From CAYFZR01 sp964347835 [NCBI: uncultured archaeon] (GTDB taxonomy: Archaea > CAYFZR01): a stretch of DNA of 47,432 nt. Every line of letters starts with the position of its first letter. Position 1 is the first letter of the stretch. Shown piece after piece: positions 8,513 to 15,489 of this stretch. The stretch lies in the NCBI GenBank assembly GCA_964347835.1, contig CAYFZR010000005.1, forward strand, positions 1 through 47,432, in the 5' to 3' direction. The position numbers and the translations under genes are program-made. A model generated the notes under the pieces. The model did no database searches, was not told the origin of the DNA, and saw only the letters and a list, made by a program, of their open reading frames with translations.

Positions 8513-8578
8513 TTTTTTCCCAAATTAACCTAAAATAAATCTAAAATTAATATAAAAATAATCTAAATTGAACCTAAA
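8513..8578. repeat. Six phased 11-bp iterons upstream of cytochrome gene 2
   Basis: Same array as at 7360-7425: units at 8513, 8524, 8535, 8546, 8557 and 8568, ending in CTAAA, ATAAA or CCAAA (the first and fourth units are degenerate). The flanks also match (AACTCAATTATGTTTTAT upstream and GATTTTTATAGTCTAATA downstream), so the whole intergenic region was duplicated with the gene. A CCCTATAACAGGG inverted repeat and a TTATAAAAG box near 8628-8648 are specific to this copy. Confidence 0.65.
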
Positions 8579-8703
8579 GATTTTTATAGTCTAATACACT
8601 GATTTTTGATTAGAGAGGTTAAAATACCCTATAACAGGGTTATAAAAGTTAAAGGCCAATTCGAATAGGCTGAGAGCAGGATTTAAGATTAAAGGTGAAA
8701 TGG

Positions 8704-9582
8704 ATGAGCCCGGTAATAAGGGCATCAAAAAAACCCGTCATGATATTGGTAGTAGCTGCCATCCTGATATTAGCAATAATCAGTGTGACGGCATACACCA
8801 CAATGGACTACGTAGAAAACGATCCAAGTTTTTGCAGAACCTGTCATTTGATGGAGAAGGCTTGGACTAGATGGGATGATACCAGACACAGTGATGTGAA
8901 CTGTCATGATTGTCACAAACAGAGTATGACTCAAAATATGATACAACTTTATAAATTCATAGTTCTAAGGCCTAAAGAGATAACAAAACACGCAGAAGTT
9001 GAAAATAAATACTGTGAGGAGTGTCACTATGCCAACGATCCTAGATGGCCTTTTGTGAAGGAAACAGTCGGGCACGAAAAGCACGTAGAAGAATTACAAA
9101 AGGAATGTTTAGACTGTCATGGTGAGAAGATTCACAGGTTCGATCCTACTTCCTCTATATGCGAGGAGTGCCACGATGTAGAGTTCCGTATTAGCAAGAT
9201 GCGCTTCCACTGCTTGACCTGTCACGAATTTTTGGCATCAGAGGATGAGTTTCCTGCCCTTATTCCAGGAAGGGGAGAATGTCTACTTTGCCACGAAGAA
9301 AAAGACGCTCCAATACTCAGTATAACTCCTGAAGCCCATAAAGAATCTGGTTGTAAGTTATGTCATAGACCTCATGAAGAGGAAAAACCTTTATCCTGTG
9401 AGGAATGTCATGTAACTCCAGATACAGACCTTCATAAAGTAAAAGCGCATATCGATTGCGTAAGTTGTCACGTCGTCCATGTTGAGAAAGAGACTCGCGA
9501 TATTTGCCTCACCTGCCACCCAGATAAAGTAGATCATCATACATCGATAAAAGACTGCACTAAATGTCATAATCAAAAATAA
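8704..9582 (+). CDS. 12-heme membrane-anchored c-type cytochrome (NapC/NirT-like), copy 2
   Basis: 292 aa with the same layout as copy 1: one N-terminal anchor, then twelve CXXCH sites (CRTCH, CHDCH, CEECH, CLDCH, CEECH, CLTCH, CLLCH, CKLCH, CEECH, CVSCH, CLTCH, CTKCH). The start is the ATG at 8704, 6 nt after AAAGGTG; the in-frame GTG at 8695 overlaps that site. Bases 9265-9481 differ from 8137-8353 of copy 1 at about four positions by eye, and 9013-9066 are identical to 7885-7938. The N-terminal parts are clearly diverged. It probably shares electron partners with copy 1 and with the cytochrome at 9643. Confidence 0.88.
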   Translation: MSPVIRASKKPVMILVVAAILILAIISVTAYTTMDYVENDPSFCRTCHLMEKAWTRWDDTRHSDVNCHDCHKQSMTQNMIQLYKFIVLRPKEITKHAEVENKYCEECHYANDPRWPFVKETVGHEKHVEELQKECLDCHGEKIHRFDPTSSICEECHDVEFRISKMRFHCLTCHEFLASEDEFPALIPGRGECLLCHEEKDAPILSITPEAHKESGCKLCHRPHEEEKPLSCEECHVTPDTDLHKVKAHIDCVSCHVVHVEKETRDICLTCHPDKVDHHTSIKDCTKCHNQK

Positions 9583-9642
9583 TTCTCGAGGAAAAACCTT
9601 AAATAATTCTCGATAAGATTTTTAATCAAAAGGTGGTTTATA

Positions 9643-10599
9643 ATGGCTTCAAGGTCAATTTGCTTGAAAACGATTTTATTTTTGGTAATAATTCTCTCTC
9701 CAACGATGGTTTATTCAAATACATGTATTGACTGTCACAAAGATCTTACTACTCAAATTTCTGAAAGACAGAAATACTATGACAAGATAAGAATAGAGCA
9801 TTTGGCTCGTGGAGTATCTTGCTCCGTTGAATGTCACGTTGATTTTATTCAAAGACAGGCTATGGAGAACTACGAAGATTGGAAATTCTCTGTCCATGGT
9901 GTAAACGATGTCACTTGTGATGAATGCCACGAAGGAGATCCTAAAAGTGCAAAGAAAGAAAATGCTCACGTTGGACTTCAAACCTCTGATGTTATAACGA
10001 GCGAAGTTTACTATAAAAACGTCCCTAAAAAATGCAGAGAGTGCCATTCTCAAGAGTATGACCAGATGGTCCAAAGCGAGCATTACTCGGCTCTCGTTAA
10101 AGGTAAATTGGCTCCAAGTTGCGTTACTTGTCACCAGATACATTCAGCCAAAGTACTGAGAAAAGAAGAGTTCCCAATAACTTGTGGTAACTGCCATAGC
10201 AGAGAGGTAGGCGTGGCACCCACGGATATTCCAGAAATTGCCAAAAAATTATTAAACCAAAGCGAAGACTTAGGAAAAGAAATCATTAAGGTAGAAGAGG
10301 AGATAAATAAAGCCGAAGCACAGGGTAAAGATGTTATCGCAGCAAAACAATATTTAGCTCAGGCAAAACAGATGGAAGAATCTCTAGCGCCTCTATGGCA
10401 TAAATTTACACTCACTAAATTCACAGAAAATCTCGACTCTGGCTTCACCGCATTGACCAACGCGGAGAAAGCCATTGGGATAAAAAAGGAAGTTGTAAAA
10501 CCCAAAGGAACGCCTAACTACGCAATTATCGGAGGCATAATCGCTCTGATCGTGATTCTCGCTGTTATCGCCGCAATGATTTACAAAAGAAGAGAGTAG
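9643..10599 (+). CDS. Six-heme c-type cytochrome with coiled-coil stalk and C-terminal anchor
   Basis: 318 aa. A signal peptide (residues 1-25) is followed by heme sites CIDCH (28-32), an unusual CSVECH (60-65, CX3CH), CDECH, CRECH, CVTCH and CGNCH (181-185). Next comes a helical, charged segment of about 90 residues (195-285), then one membrane helix (about 294-312) with a KRRE stop-transfer end. The heme head would sit outside the cell on a helical stalk. It follows copy 2 by 60 bp, with GGTGG 6 nt before the ATG, so it is probably part of the cytochrome unit. Whether the CX3CH site binds heme is open. Confidence 0.85.
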   Translation: MASRSICLKTILFLVIILSPTMVYSNTCIDCHKDLTTQISERQKYYDKIRIEHLARGVSCSVECHVDFIQRQAMENYEDWKFSVHGVNDVTCDECHEGDPKSAKKENAHVGLQTSDVITSEVYYKNVPKKCRECHSQEYDQMVQSEHYSALVKGKLAPSCVTCHQIHSAKVLRKEEFPITCGNCHSREVGVAPTDIPEIAKKLLNQSEDLGKEIIKVEEEINKAEAQGKDVIAAKQYLAQAKQMEESLAPLWHKFTLTKFTENLDSGFTALTNAEKAIGIKKEVVKPKGTPNYAIIGGIIALIVILAVIAAMIYKRRE

Positions 10600-10614
10600 G
10601 GATTGAATCCCTAC
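10596..10614. terminator. Hairpin between convergent cytochrome and fwd operons
   Basis: GTAGGGAT-TGA-ATCCCTAC is an 8-bp perfect stem with a 3-nt loop. It overlaps the stop codon of the cytochrome gene (10597-10599) and is followed by ATTATTTTCTC on the plus strand. It lies in the 33-bp gap before the fwdC stop. A terminator role is likely from position. Archaeal termination needs mainly the T-run, so the hairpin may instead stabilise 3' ends. Confidence 0.5.
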
Positions 10615-10632
10615 ATTATTTTCTCTACCTAT

Positions 10633-11448
10633 TTATTTAGGTAAAAGGTGATTGTTTTTATTTGAAAGTGCGTATACTTCTCCTTTTGTCCTGGGGTTAG
10701 CAATGTCTGCGATAAATTTATGATAGTCTCCCTCGAATGTTGTTTCAGCAATTTGGGGATCGGTAACTGTGCTTTCGTATTTGTATCCTGGCAAGGGTTT
10801 CTTAATTTCTCCCTTTACGATTATGGTTCCCTTGTCCATCTCGCTTCCAATCCTCTCTAGTGCATTTCCTTCTATTATGATGATGCCTCCCTGCATGTGA
10901 ACTCCGACAAAAGATTCAACATCACCTTTTATTATTATCGTTCCTTTTGACATGTACTCTCCTATATCGCTCTTCGCGTTACCCTCTACCGAAATCTTGC
11001 CCCCTGTCATGCCTGTCCAGTCTCCTCTGTAGGAAGAACCAAGGTAGTTAGCCGCATTTCCTTTTACGATAGACTCACCACCTTTCATCTCCTGGCAAAA
11101 CCATGCATCCGCGTTTCCTTCTACAATCAAAGAACCTCCTGACATCAATGCGCCTGTGAGCATGCCTGCATTTCCTTTTACCAAGATCTCTCCAGCCTTC
11201 ATCTCCTCTCCGATTCTTTTTACTCTCGATACGTCTCCATCAATGATTATCCTTAGATCTGAAGGGTCTTCAGAAGTTTCTCCTTTAACCGAAAAAATTT
11301 CTGAAAGATTGATCTGTTTATTGCCTGCTTGAACCTTCAATTCTTCTATCTCTTCTATCGTCTTACCAGCAAAAACGTCCGGTTTTATGATTTCTGCGTG
11401 TATGGGTAGATTGGGTAATTCTTTTGGCGTTAGTACAATCTCCTTCAT
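10633..11448 (-). CDS. fwdC: Formylmethanofuran dehydrogenase subunit C
   Basis: 271 aa. A short N-terminal domain is followed, from about residue 75 to 215, by a parallel beta-helix of repeats of the form GNA-x-x-x-x-GG-x-I-x-x-x-GNA. This is the GXGXG domain shared with glutamate synthase C-termini and characteristic of FwdC/FmdC. It is a structural subunit of the complex that reduces CO2 to formylmethanofuran, or runs that step in reverse. GAGGTG precedes the ATG by 6 nt and overlaps the fwdA stop region. It is the last gene of the operon and converges on the cytochrome genes. Confidence 0.94.
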   Translation of the reverse strand: MKEIVLTPKELPNLPIHAEIIKPDVFAGKTIEEIEELKVQAGNKQINLSEIFSVKGETSEDPSDLRIIIDGDVSRVKRIGEEMKAGEILVKGNAGMLTGALMSGGSLIVEGNADAWFCQEMKGGESIVKGNAANYLGSSYRGDWTGMTGGKISVEGNAKSDIGEYMSKGTIIIKGDVESFVGVHMQGGIIIIEGNALERIGSEMDKGTIIVKGEIKKPLPGYKYESTVTDPQIAETTFEGDYHKFIADIANPRTKGEVYALSNKNNHLLPK

Positions 11449-11457
11449 TTTAGCACC

Positions 11458-13176
11458 TCACGCAATTCCGGTCTCAATTGAGATTTCAACAGGATTTTTA
11501 AGATATTCTAAGTCAACCTCGTAATTATTGAAATTGATGGTATAATACGCCCTGAATTTCTCTTTAATTTCTTTTAGAACTTCTTCTTCAAGATCTTTGT
11601 CAACTTTTGGACTTACCCAAAACGTCCTTCCCTGAGTTACATTGACGATTTCTTTGTCCCTTACTACGATTTCTCCGCCTTTTATCGTGTACAGCGCATT
11701 AGAAAATATATTTTCTACTTCTTTTGGGTTGTTTGCAAAGTCGAATTCCTCAGGATTCACGTCGTATATGGTCACGTCTGCGTCAGCACCTACTCCGATG
11801 TGACCCTTGATTTTATTTAATCCCAGAATCTTGGCAGTCGCGGCTCTGGTGTTTATTATGATTTCTTCTAAAGTATATTCTCGGTCTATTGTTGCAAGAG
11901 ATGATCTCTCCGTTGCCCAGGGATGGCTCTTTTTCAGCCACTCGTCCCTGTACTTATTGCTCATGAGCCAGGCGTATACTCTGGGATATCTTATGAAGGG
12001 TCCTCCATTCGGATGATCCGTGGTTATAAGAACGCGCCATGGATCATTCACCAAAAGAGCCAGTTCAAGTCCTATTGCCCACTGGACGGAGTGTACAGGA
12101 TTCTTTGGCATGAAAACAAAAGGTACTATTCCAGAGCCACATTCCGCTTCAACGTCTCCATTCACCCATTTATATCCAGATAGTCTTTGAACGTTAAATT
12201 CAGCGGGTCCGTCTCCGGTCATGGTTGTGGTATTATCGTATGTCACACATCCTGTATCGATAACCATGTATTTGTTTTGGTTTACATAATCAGCCAGCTC
12301 TTTTACACCAGATTCAAAGTCTTTCCAGCCTGTTCCTCCGAAGGCATTGAATTGTACATGAGTAACGTAAAAAGTATGCTCCCTGTCGCTTACGGTATTC
12401 AATTTAACATCTTTCGGCACTTTAAATGTCTCCAATGTTATGGTAGCACAGCCTGGCTGTCCAAGTCTATTACAATGCGCATGCGCCGAGTGAGGAAGTC
12501 TCAAGATTTCATTTATTTTTGCAAGCCCTTCTACTATTTCTCGGGGAGTGATTTCGAAGTTGGGTACGGGGTCATCTAATGCATTAACATTCTTTCCAAA
12601 GCCCCAAGCCTCTACGCCACCGGGATTCACTAATTTAATGGCGTAACCCCTGGTAGCTTTTAAAAGCCAAGCTGCATATGCAGCGCATTTATCGAAATCT
12701 CCTTCCTTAAGATACTCCATTATGAACCAATTGTTTCCCATTACTGTAAAAGCCGCTTCATCCAGTATTGGAGTGTCTCTCATCTCTTCTTGGGTATGTC
12801 TGGCTTTCAAAGGCGGCATGGCAGCTTCCATCACAGTAGTATAGCCCATTTTCGCATATCTATATCCTGTTGTAATGGTGTTTGGAACAGAAAAACCTCC
12901 TTGAGATCTCAAGATATCTGTTTTAGGCTCACGCATCTTCCTTCCGTCTTCTGGTCTCATTATTCGTCCTACGTTTACCTTACTTCCTGCTACATGACTG
13001 TGAGAGTCTACTCCCCCGGGAACAACTAACTTGCCGCTGGCATCTATCACTTTAGCATCCTTGCTTACTTCTTCTACTATCTTGCCGTTTTTTATGGCAA
13101 TATCCTTCTTCTCGCCCATTACATTGTTTAAAGGATCTACGACTATACCATTCTTGATTAATAATTCGTGTTTCAT
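11458..13176 (-). CDS. fwdA: Formylmethanofuran dehydrogenase subunit A (binuclear-zinc amidohydrolase)
   Basis: 572 aa from the preferred ATG at 13174-13176, which has GGGGTG 6 nt upstream; the in-frame GTG at 13183 is part of that site. FwdA interconverts formate and formylmethanofuran at a two-zinc centre. Ligands visible are His59 and His61 (VDSHSHVAG), Lys181 (GYAIKLVNPGG, the likely carboxylated lysine), the HCNRLG and VTHVQFNAFGG histidines, and the Asp of TTDHPNGGPF. The whole family core is present without truncation. It is translationally coupled to fwdB upstream, and fwdC follows. Confidence 0.96.
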   Translation of the reverse strand: MKHELLIKNGIVVDPLNNVMGEKKDIAIKNGKIVEEVSKDAKVIDASGKLVVPGGVDSHSHVAGSKVNVGRIMRPEDGRKMREPKTDILRSQGGFSVPNTITTGYRYAKMGYTTVMEAAMPPLKARHTQEEMRDTPILDEAAFTVMGNNWFIMEYLKEGDFDKCAAYAAWLLKATRGYAIKLVNPGGVEAWGFGKNVNALDDPVPNFEITPREIVEGLAKINEILRLPHSAHAHCNRLGQPGCATITLETFKVPKDVKLNTVSDREHTFYVTHVQFNAFGGTGWKDFESGVKELADYVNQNKYMVIDTGCVTYDNTTTMTGDGPAEFNVQRLSGYKWVNGDVEAECGSGIVPFVFMPKNPVHSVQWAIGLELALLVNDPWRVLITTDHPNGGPFIRYPRVYAWLMSNKYRDEWLKKSHPWATERSSLATIDREYTLEEIIINTRAATAKILGLNKIKGHIGVGADADVTIYDVNPEEFDFANNPKEVENIFSNALYTIKGGEIVVRDKEIVNVTQGRTFWVSPKVDKDLEEEVLKEIKEKFRAYYTINFNNYEVDLEYLKNPVEISIETGIA

Positions 13177-13181
13177 TATTT

Positions 13182-14465
13182 TCACCCCTTCACCTTTCGG
13201 AGAATCGTGTCTAAGATTTCAACGTCAGGAAGACTATTATCTGGCGGATCTACAACCTTTCTTAATCTTAATGGTACTACGTCCATCCTGTAAGCGGTTC
13301 CCTCACACTCTATTCCTGCTATTGCACAGGGAAACACCACTTCAGAAATCTCGGTGGTCAAATTCCTGTGGGGACTTATGGTTATTACAGGAATGTTCAC
13401 AAGATGTTTTACGGCTTTTTTCGGAAAATGAGCAGCTGGATCTGAAGCAACTATAAGCGCTGTATCGCATTCTCCTCTTTGAAGAATATCGTTCGAAGCT
13501 GTTTCTCCTGGATTAAATCTCGCATAGCCCCTGCTAAAGTCTATGGCAAATGGAAAACCGGTAAGCCAAGCAAATGTGGCGCCAGAGCCTGTTACATTGT
13601 AATGGCCCCTCATAGGGGTTATGGTAAACTTTGTGTAATTGTTAAGGTCTCTCACCAAAGATACCGCATTATCAATGTTTCTTTGTTTGCCTCTACTCAT
13701 GGTAAGACCCATTCCAAAGTATATCACTCCAAATTTAGCTGATTTCATCATTTCAGCTAATTCGTATATTTTTTCTCTAGATATCCCCCCTACCTCGGGA
13801 TAAGGTATCTCTCCTTTGTTAACCGCAACTCTCAATGCAGCTATGACCTCATAGTCTTCGCCTGGATTTATCTTAATGAAATCGTCCGCTAGCTTAGAAG
13901 TAGTAGTTTCTCTTATGTCTACGACCACTATTTTCCTCTGTTTCCTTCTCTTGACGAACATTCCTCTAGGATAAACAGAGTATCTTGACAAGTGTCTTAA
14001 GTGGGCTTGAGTCGGATTGCATCCCCAGAATATTATTAAATCTGCTCTGTGTCTAATCTCTCCTAAAGTTGCTCCCGAGGCCCCTACCGCTTGTACTGCT
14101 AATACGGTAGGTCCGTGGCAAACAGAGGTGGTAGGATCTATGGCTCCCCCTAAATACTCTGCAAGTTCTACTCCCTTGGCACAGGCTTCACATGAAGTGG
14201 ATGCCCATCCGTAGAGCAAAGGATAATCAGCGTTTTTCAATATTTCAGCAGCTTTATCTACAGCCTCTCCCATGCTAACTTCTTTAAGTTCGCCGTTCTT
14301 TCTTATCAAAGGAGCTTTAATTCTATGCTCTTTGTGAGAAAAGAATTTCGTGTGCCCAATAATGCATGCATGTCTCGTTTCCACTATCTCATTACTCTCT
14401 ACCCTAACCTGTATGTCATCGCATAAACAACCACAGAATGTACAAACTGCATCGTTAATCATCAT
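13182..14465 (-). CDS. fwdB: Formylmethanofuran dehydrogenase subunit B (W/Mo-pterin formate dehydrogenase)
   Basis: About 427 aa. This molybdopterin oxidoreductase subunit reduces CO2 to formate, which passes to FwdA. CTFCGCLCDD at the N-terminus holds the four cysteines of a 4Fe-4S cluster. TTSVCHGPT (Cys about residue 116) gives the metal-ligand cysteine, where some methanogens carry selenocysteine; here it is a TGC/TGT cysteine codon. A bis-pterin binding stretch follows (IFWGCNPTQAHLRHLSRY). The ATG at 14463-14465 has GGTGA 5 nt upstream; a GTG at 14472 overlapping the fwdD stop is the alternative. Confidence 0.95.
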   Translation of the reverse strand: MMINDAVCTFCGCLCDDIQVRVESNEIVETRHACIIGHTKFFSHKEHRIKAPLIRKNGELKEVSMGEAVDKAAEILKNADYPLLYGWASTSCEACAKGVELAEYLGGAIDPTTSVCHGPTVLAVQAVGASGATLGEIRHRADLIIFWGCNPTQAHLRHLSRYSVYPRGMFVKRRKQRKIVVVDIRETTTSKLADDFIKINPGEDYEVIAALRVAVNKGEIPYPEVGGISREKIYELAEMMKSAKFGVIYFGMGLTMSRGKQRNIDNAVSLVRDLNNYTKFTITPMRGHYNVTGSGATFAWLTGFPFAIDFSRGYARFNPGETASNDILQRGECDTALIVASDPAAHFPKKAVKHLVNIPVITISPHRNLTTEISEVVFPCAIAGIECEGTAYRMDVVPLRLRKVVDPPDNSLPDVEILDTILRKVKG

Positions 14466-14470
14466 TTTTT

Positions 14471-14851
14471 TCACCCGAAAGATTTTACTAATTCAACTCC
14501 GTCCAGTACTTTTTCTTTTGTGCTTTCCACTGTAGCCTTAATTCCTTTAAAAGAAGGCATTCCTGTGTAATCTGTTCCAGGATCTGTCACAGCGTTCGCC
14601 CAGGGGCCCATGGGAATAAATGCAACGTTCGGATGGCTCTTTTTTGATGCTGCTGCTTTAACAACTACTTCTCCGTACTCAGTTTTCACCTTTACAGAAT
14701 CTCCGTCCTTAATTTTTAATTTTTCAAGGTCTGACAAATCCAATTCACATATGCCGGCTGCTTCGGTGTAAACACCTAAAGTCTTTCCCTTTTCTATTGC
14801 TTCTCCCTGCTTAGCGCTTCTTCCAGTAATAAGATATACATCCAAAGTCAT
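14471..14851 (-). CDS. fwdD: Formylmethanofuran dehydrogenase subunit D
   Basis: 126 aa, a small molydopterin-dinucleotide-binding-like beta barrel that completes the pterin site of FwdB. It opens MTLDVYLITGRSAKQGEAIE and has the DGDSVKVKTEYGEVVVKA strand pair and IPMGPWANAVTDP, all typical of FwdD/FmdD. The ATG at 14849-14851 is the family start. An in-frame ATG at 14914 would add a lysine-rich stretch that is really the neighbouring ferredoxin gene in another frame. It lies 4 nt after the ferredoxin stop and touches fwdB. Confidence 0.93.
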   Translation of the reverse strand: MTLDVYLITGRSAKQGEAIEKGKTLGVYTEAAGICELDLSDLEKLKIKDGDSVKVKTEYGEVVVKAAASKKSHPNVAFIPMGPWANAVTDPGTDYTGMPSFKGIKATVESTKEKVLDGVELVKSFG

Positions 14852-14855
14852 TATA

Positions 14856-15122
14856 TCACGCTTCTTTCTTTTTTTTCTTTTCTGGTACGAATATGGCATC
14901 AGTAGGGCATGCATCTTCGCACATGCCGCAAAGGGTACATTTGTCCAGATTTATTATGTTCGCTTTTCCGTTAATTACCATAGTAATGGTTACCTCTTCG
15001 GAAGGGCCTTTGCCGTATTTTGCATCATCAGAATCTTTGGTGCTGACCGGACATATAACAACGCAGTTCCCACATCCTATACACAAATCTTCGTATATGG
15101 TCAATTCGGTTATTTCATTCAT
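14856..15122 (-). CDS. Two-cluster 4Fe-4S ferredoxin of the fwd operon (FwdG/FwdF-like)
   Basis: 88 aa with two binding motifs: CIGCGNCVVICP (Cys14, 17, 20, 24) and CTLCGMCEDACP (Cys62, 65, 68, 72). The 38-residue spacer is longer than in simple dicluster ferredoxins, and a lysine-rich tail follows. It is probably the electron carrier that feeds the Fwd complex, in the place of FwdG or a shortened FwdF. The start ATG follows a GGGAGG ribosome site by about 6 nt, and fwdD follows 4 nt after its stop. No large polyferredoxin gene (fwdF) is present in this operon. Confidence 0.88.
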   Translation of the reverse strand: MNEITELTIYEDLCIGCGNCVVICPVSTKDSDDAKYGKGPSEEVTITMVINGKANIINLDKCTLCGMCEDACPTDAIFVPEKKKKKEA

Positions 15123-15183
15123 TTATATCCTCCCTCAGTTTCTTTCGCTTTATTTCAAGCAGAATATTCTACTGTACCCCCTC

Positions 15184-15390
15184 CTAAAACTTCTTTACTT
15201 TTATGGTACGGATTGGCAGATTTAGTACATAAGGAACCAATAATCCTCTCGTCCAAAGTATTTTATCATTTTTAAAGGTTATATCGCCATTTTGAATGTA
15301 TAAAGCGTTTACTGGAAAAAAATTCTTAAAAAATTTTCCTGTTTCCTCTTTGAGTTCTTCTCCGGTAATGGTCTTAGCCTTACCTGCCAT
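15184..15390 (-). CDS. Small unknown protein leading the fwd operon
   Basis: About 68 aa: a charged helical N-terminal half (TITGEELKEETGKFF) and a beta-like C-terminal half ending in basic residues. I do not recognise it. It is likely real: it stands alone in the first position of the fwd operon, 61 nt before the ferredoxin. It also has a TATA-like box (TTTAATATAT, about 15421-15430) and an AAAGGG ribosome site 6 nt before the ATG at 15388-15390. An ATG at 15394 is the other possible start. The stop is followed directly by GGAGGGGGT, which resembles the dispersed-repeat end. Confidence 0.6.
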   Translation of the reverse strand: MAGKAKTITGEELKEETGKFFKNFFPVNALYIQNGDITFKNDKILWTRGLLVPYVLNLPIRTIKVKKF

Positions 15391-15489
15391 ACCCATCCCT
15401 TTGAATTTGAGAGAGTAAACATATATTAAATAGATTATGGTAAGAGTAAAGCTTTTAAAAAAAGGTACTAAATTCTATAAGGTGGTTAT
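15391..15489. promoter_or_regulatory. Divergent promoter region, fwd operon / aminotransferase
   Basis: On the minus strand TTTAATATAT (about 15421-15430) lies roughly 30-40 nt ahead of the first fwd-operon gene. On the plus strand GCTTTTAAAAAAAGG (about 15448-15462) lies some 30-40 nt ahead of the aminotransferase ATG, whose GGTGG site is 6 nt away. The two units could be co-regulated across this 99-bp gap. No clear operator palindrome is seen. Confidence 0.45.

Noticed and set aside
7360-8578. 11-bp iterons as a CRISPR array
   Set aside because: Units are contiguous with no spacers, far too short, and no cas genes are present.
14109-14120. Selenocysteine codon at the FwdB metal ligand
   Set aside because: The ligand codon in TTSVCHGPT is an ordinary cysteine codon and no in-frame TGA is present, so no SECIS is needed.
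14852-14914. Longer FwdD start at 14914
   Set aside because: The added lysine-rich residues are the ferredoxin 3' end in another frame; FwdD family members start at MTLDVYL.
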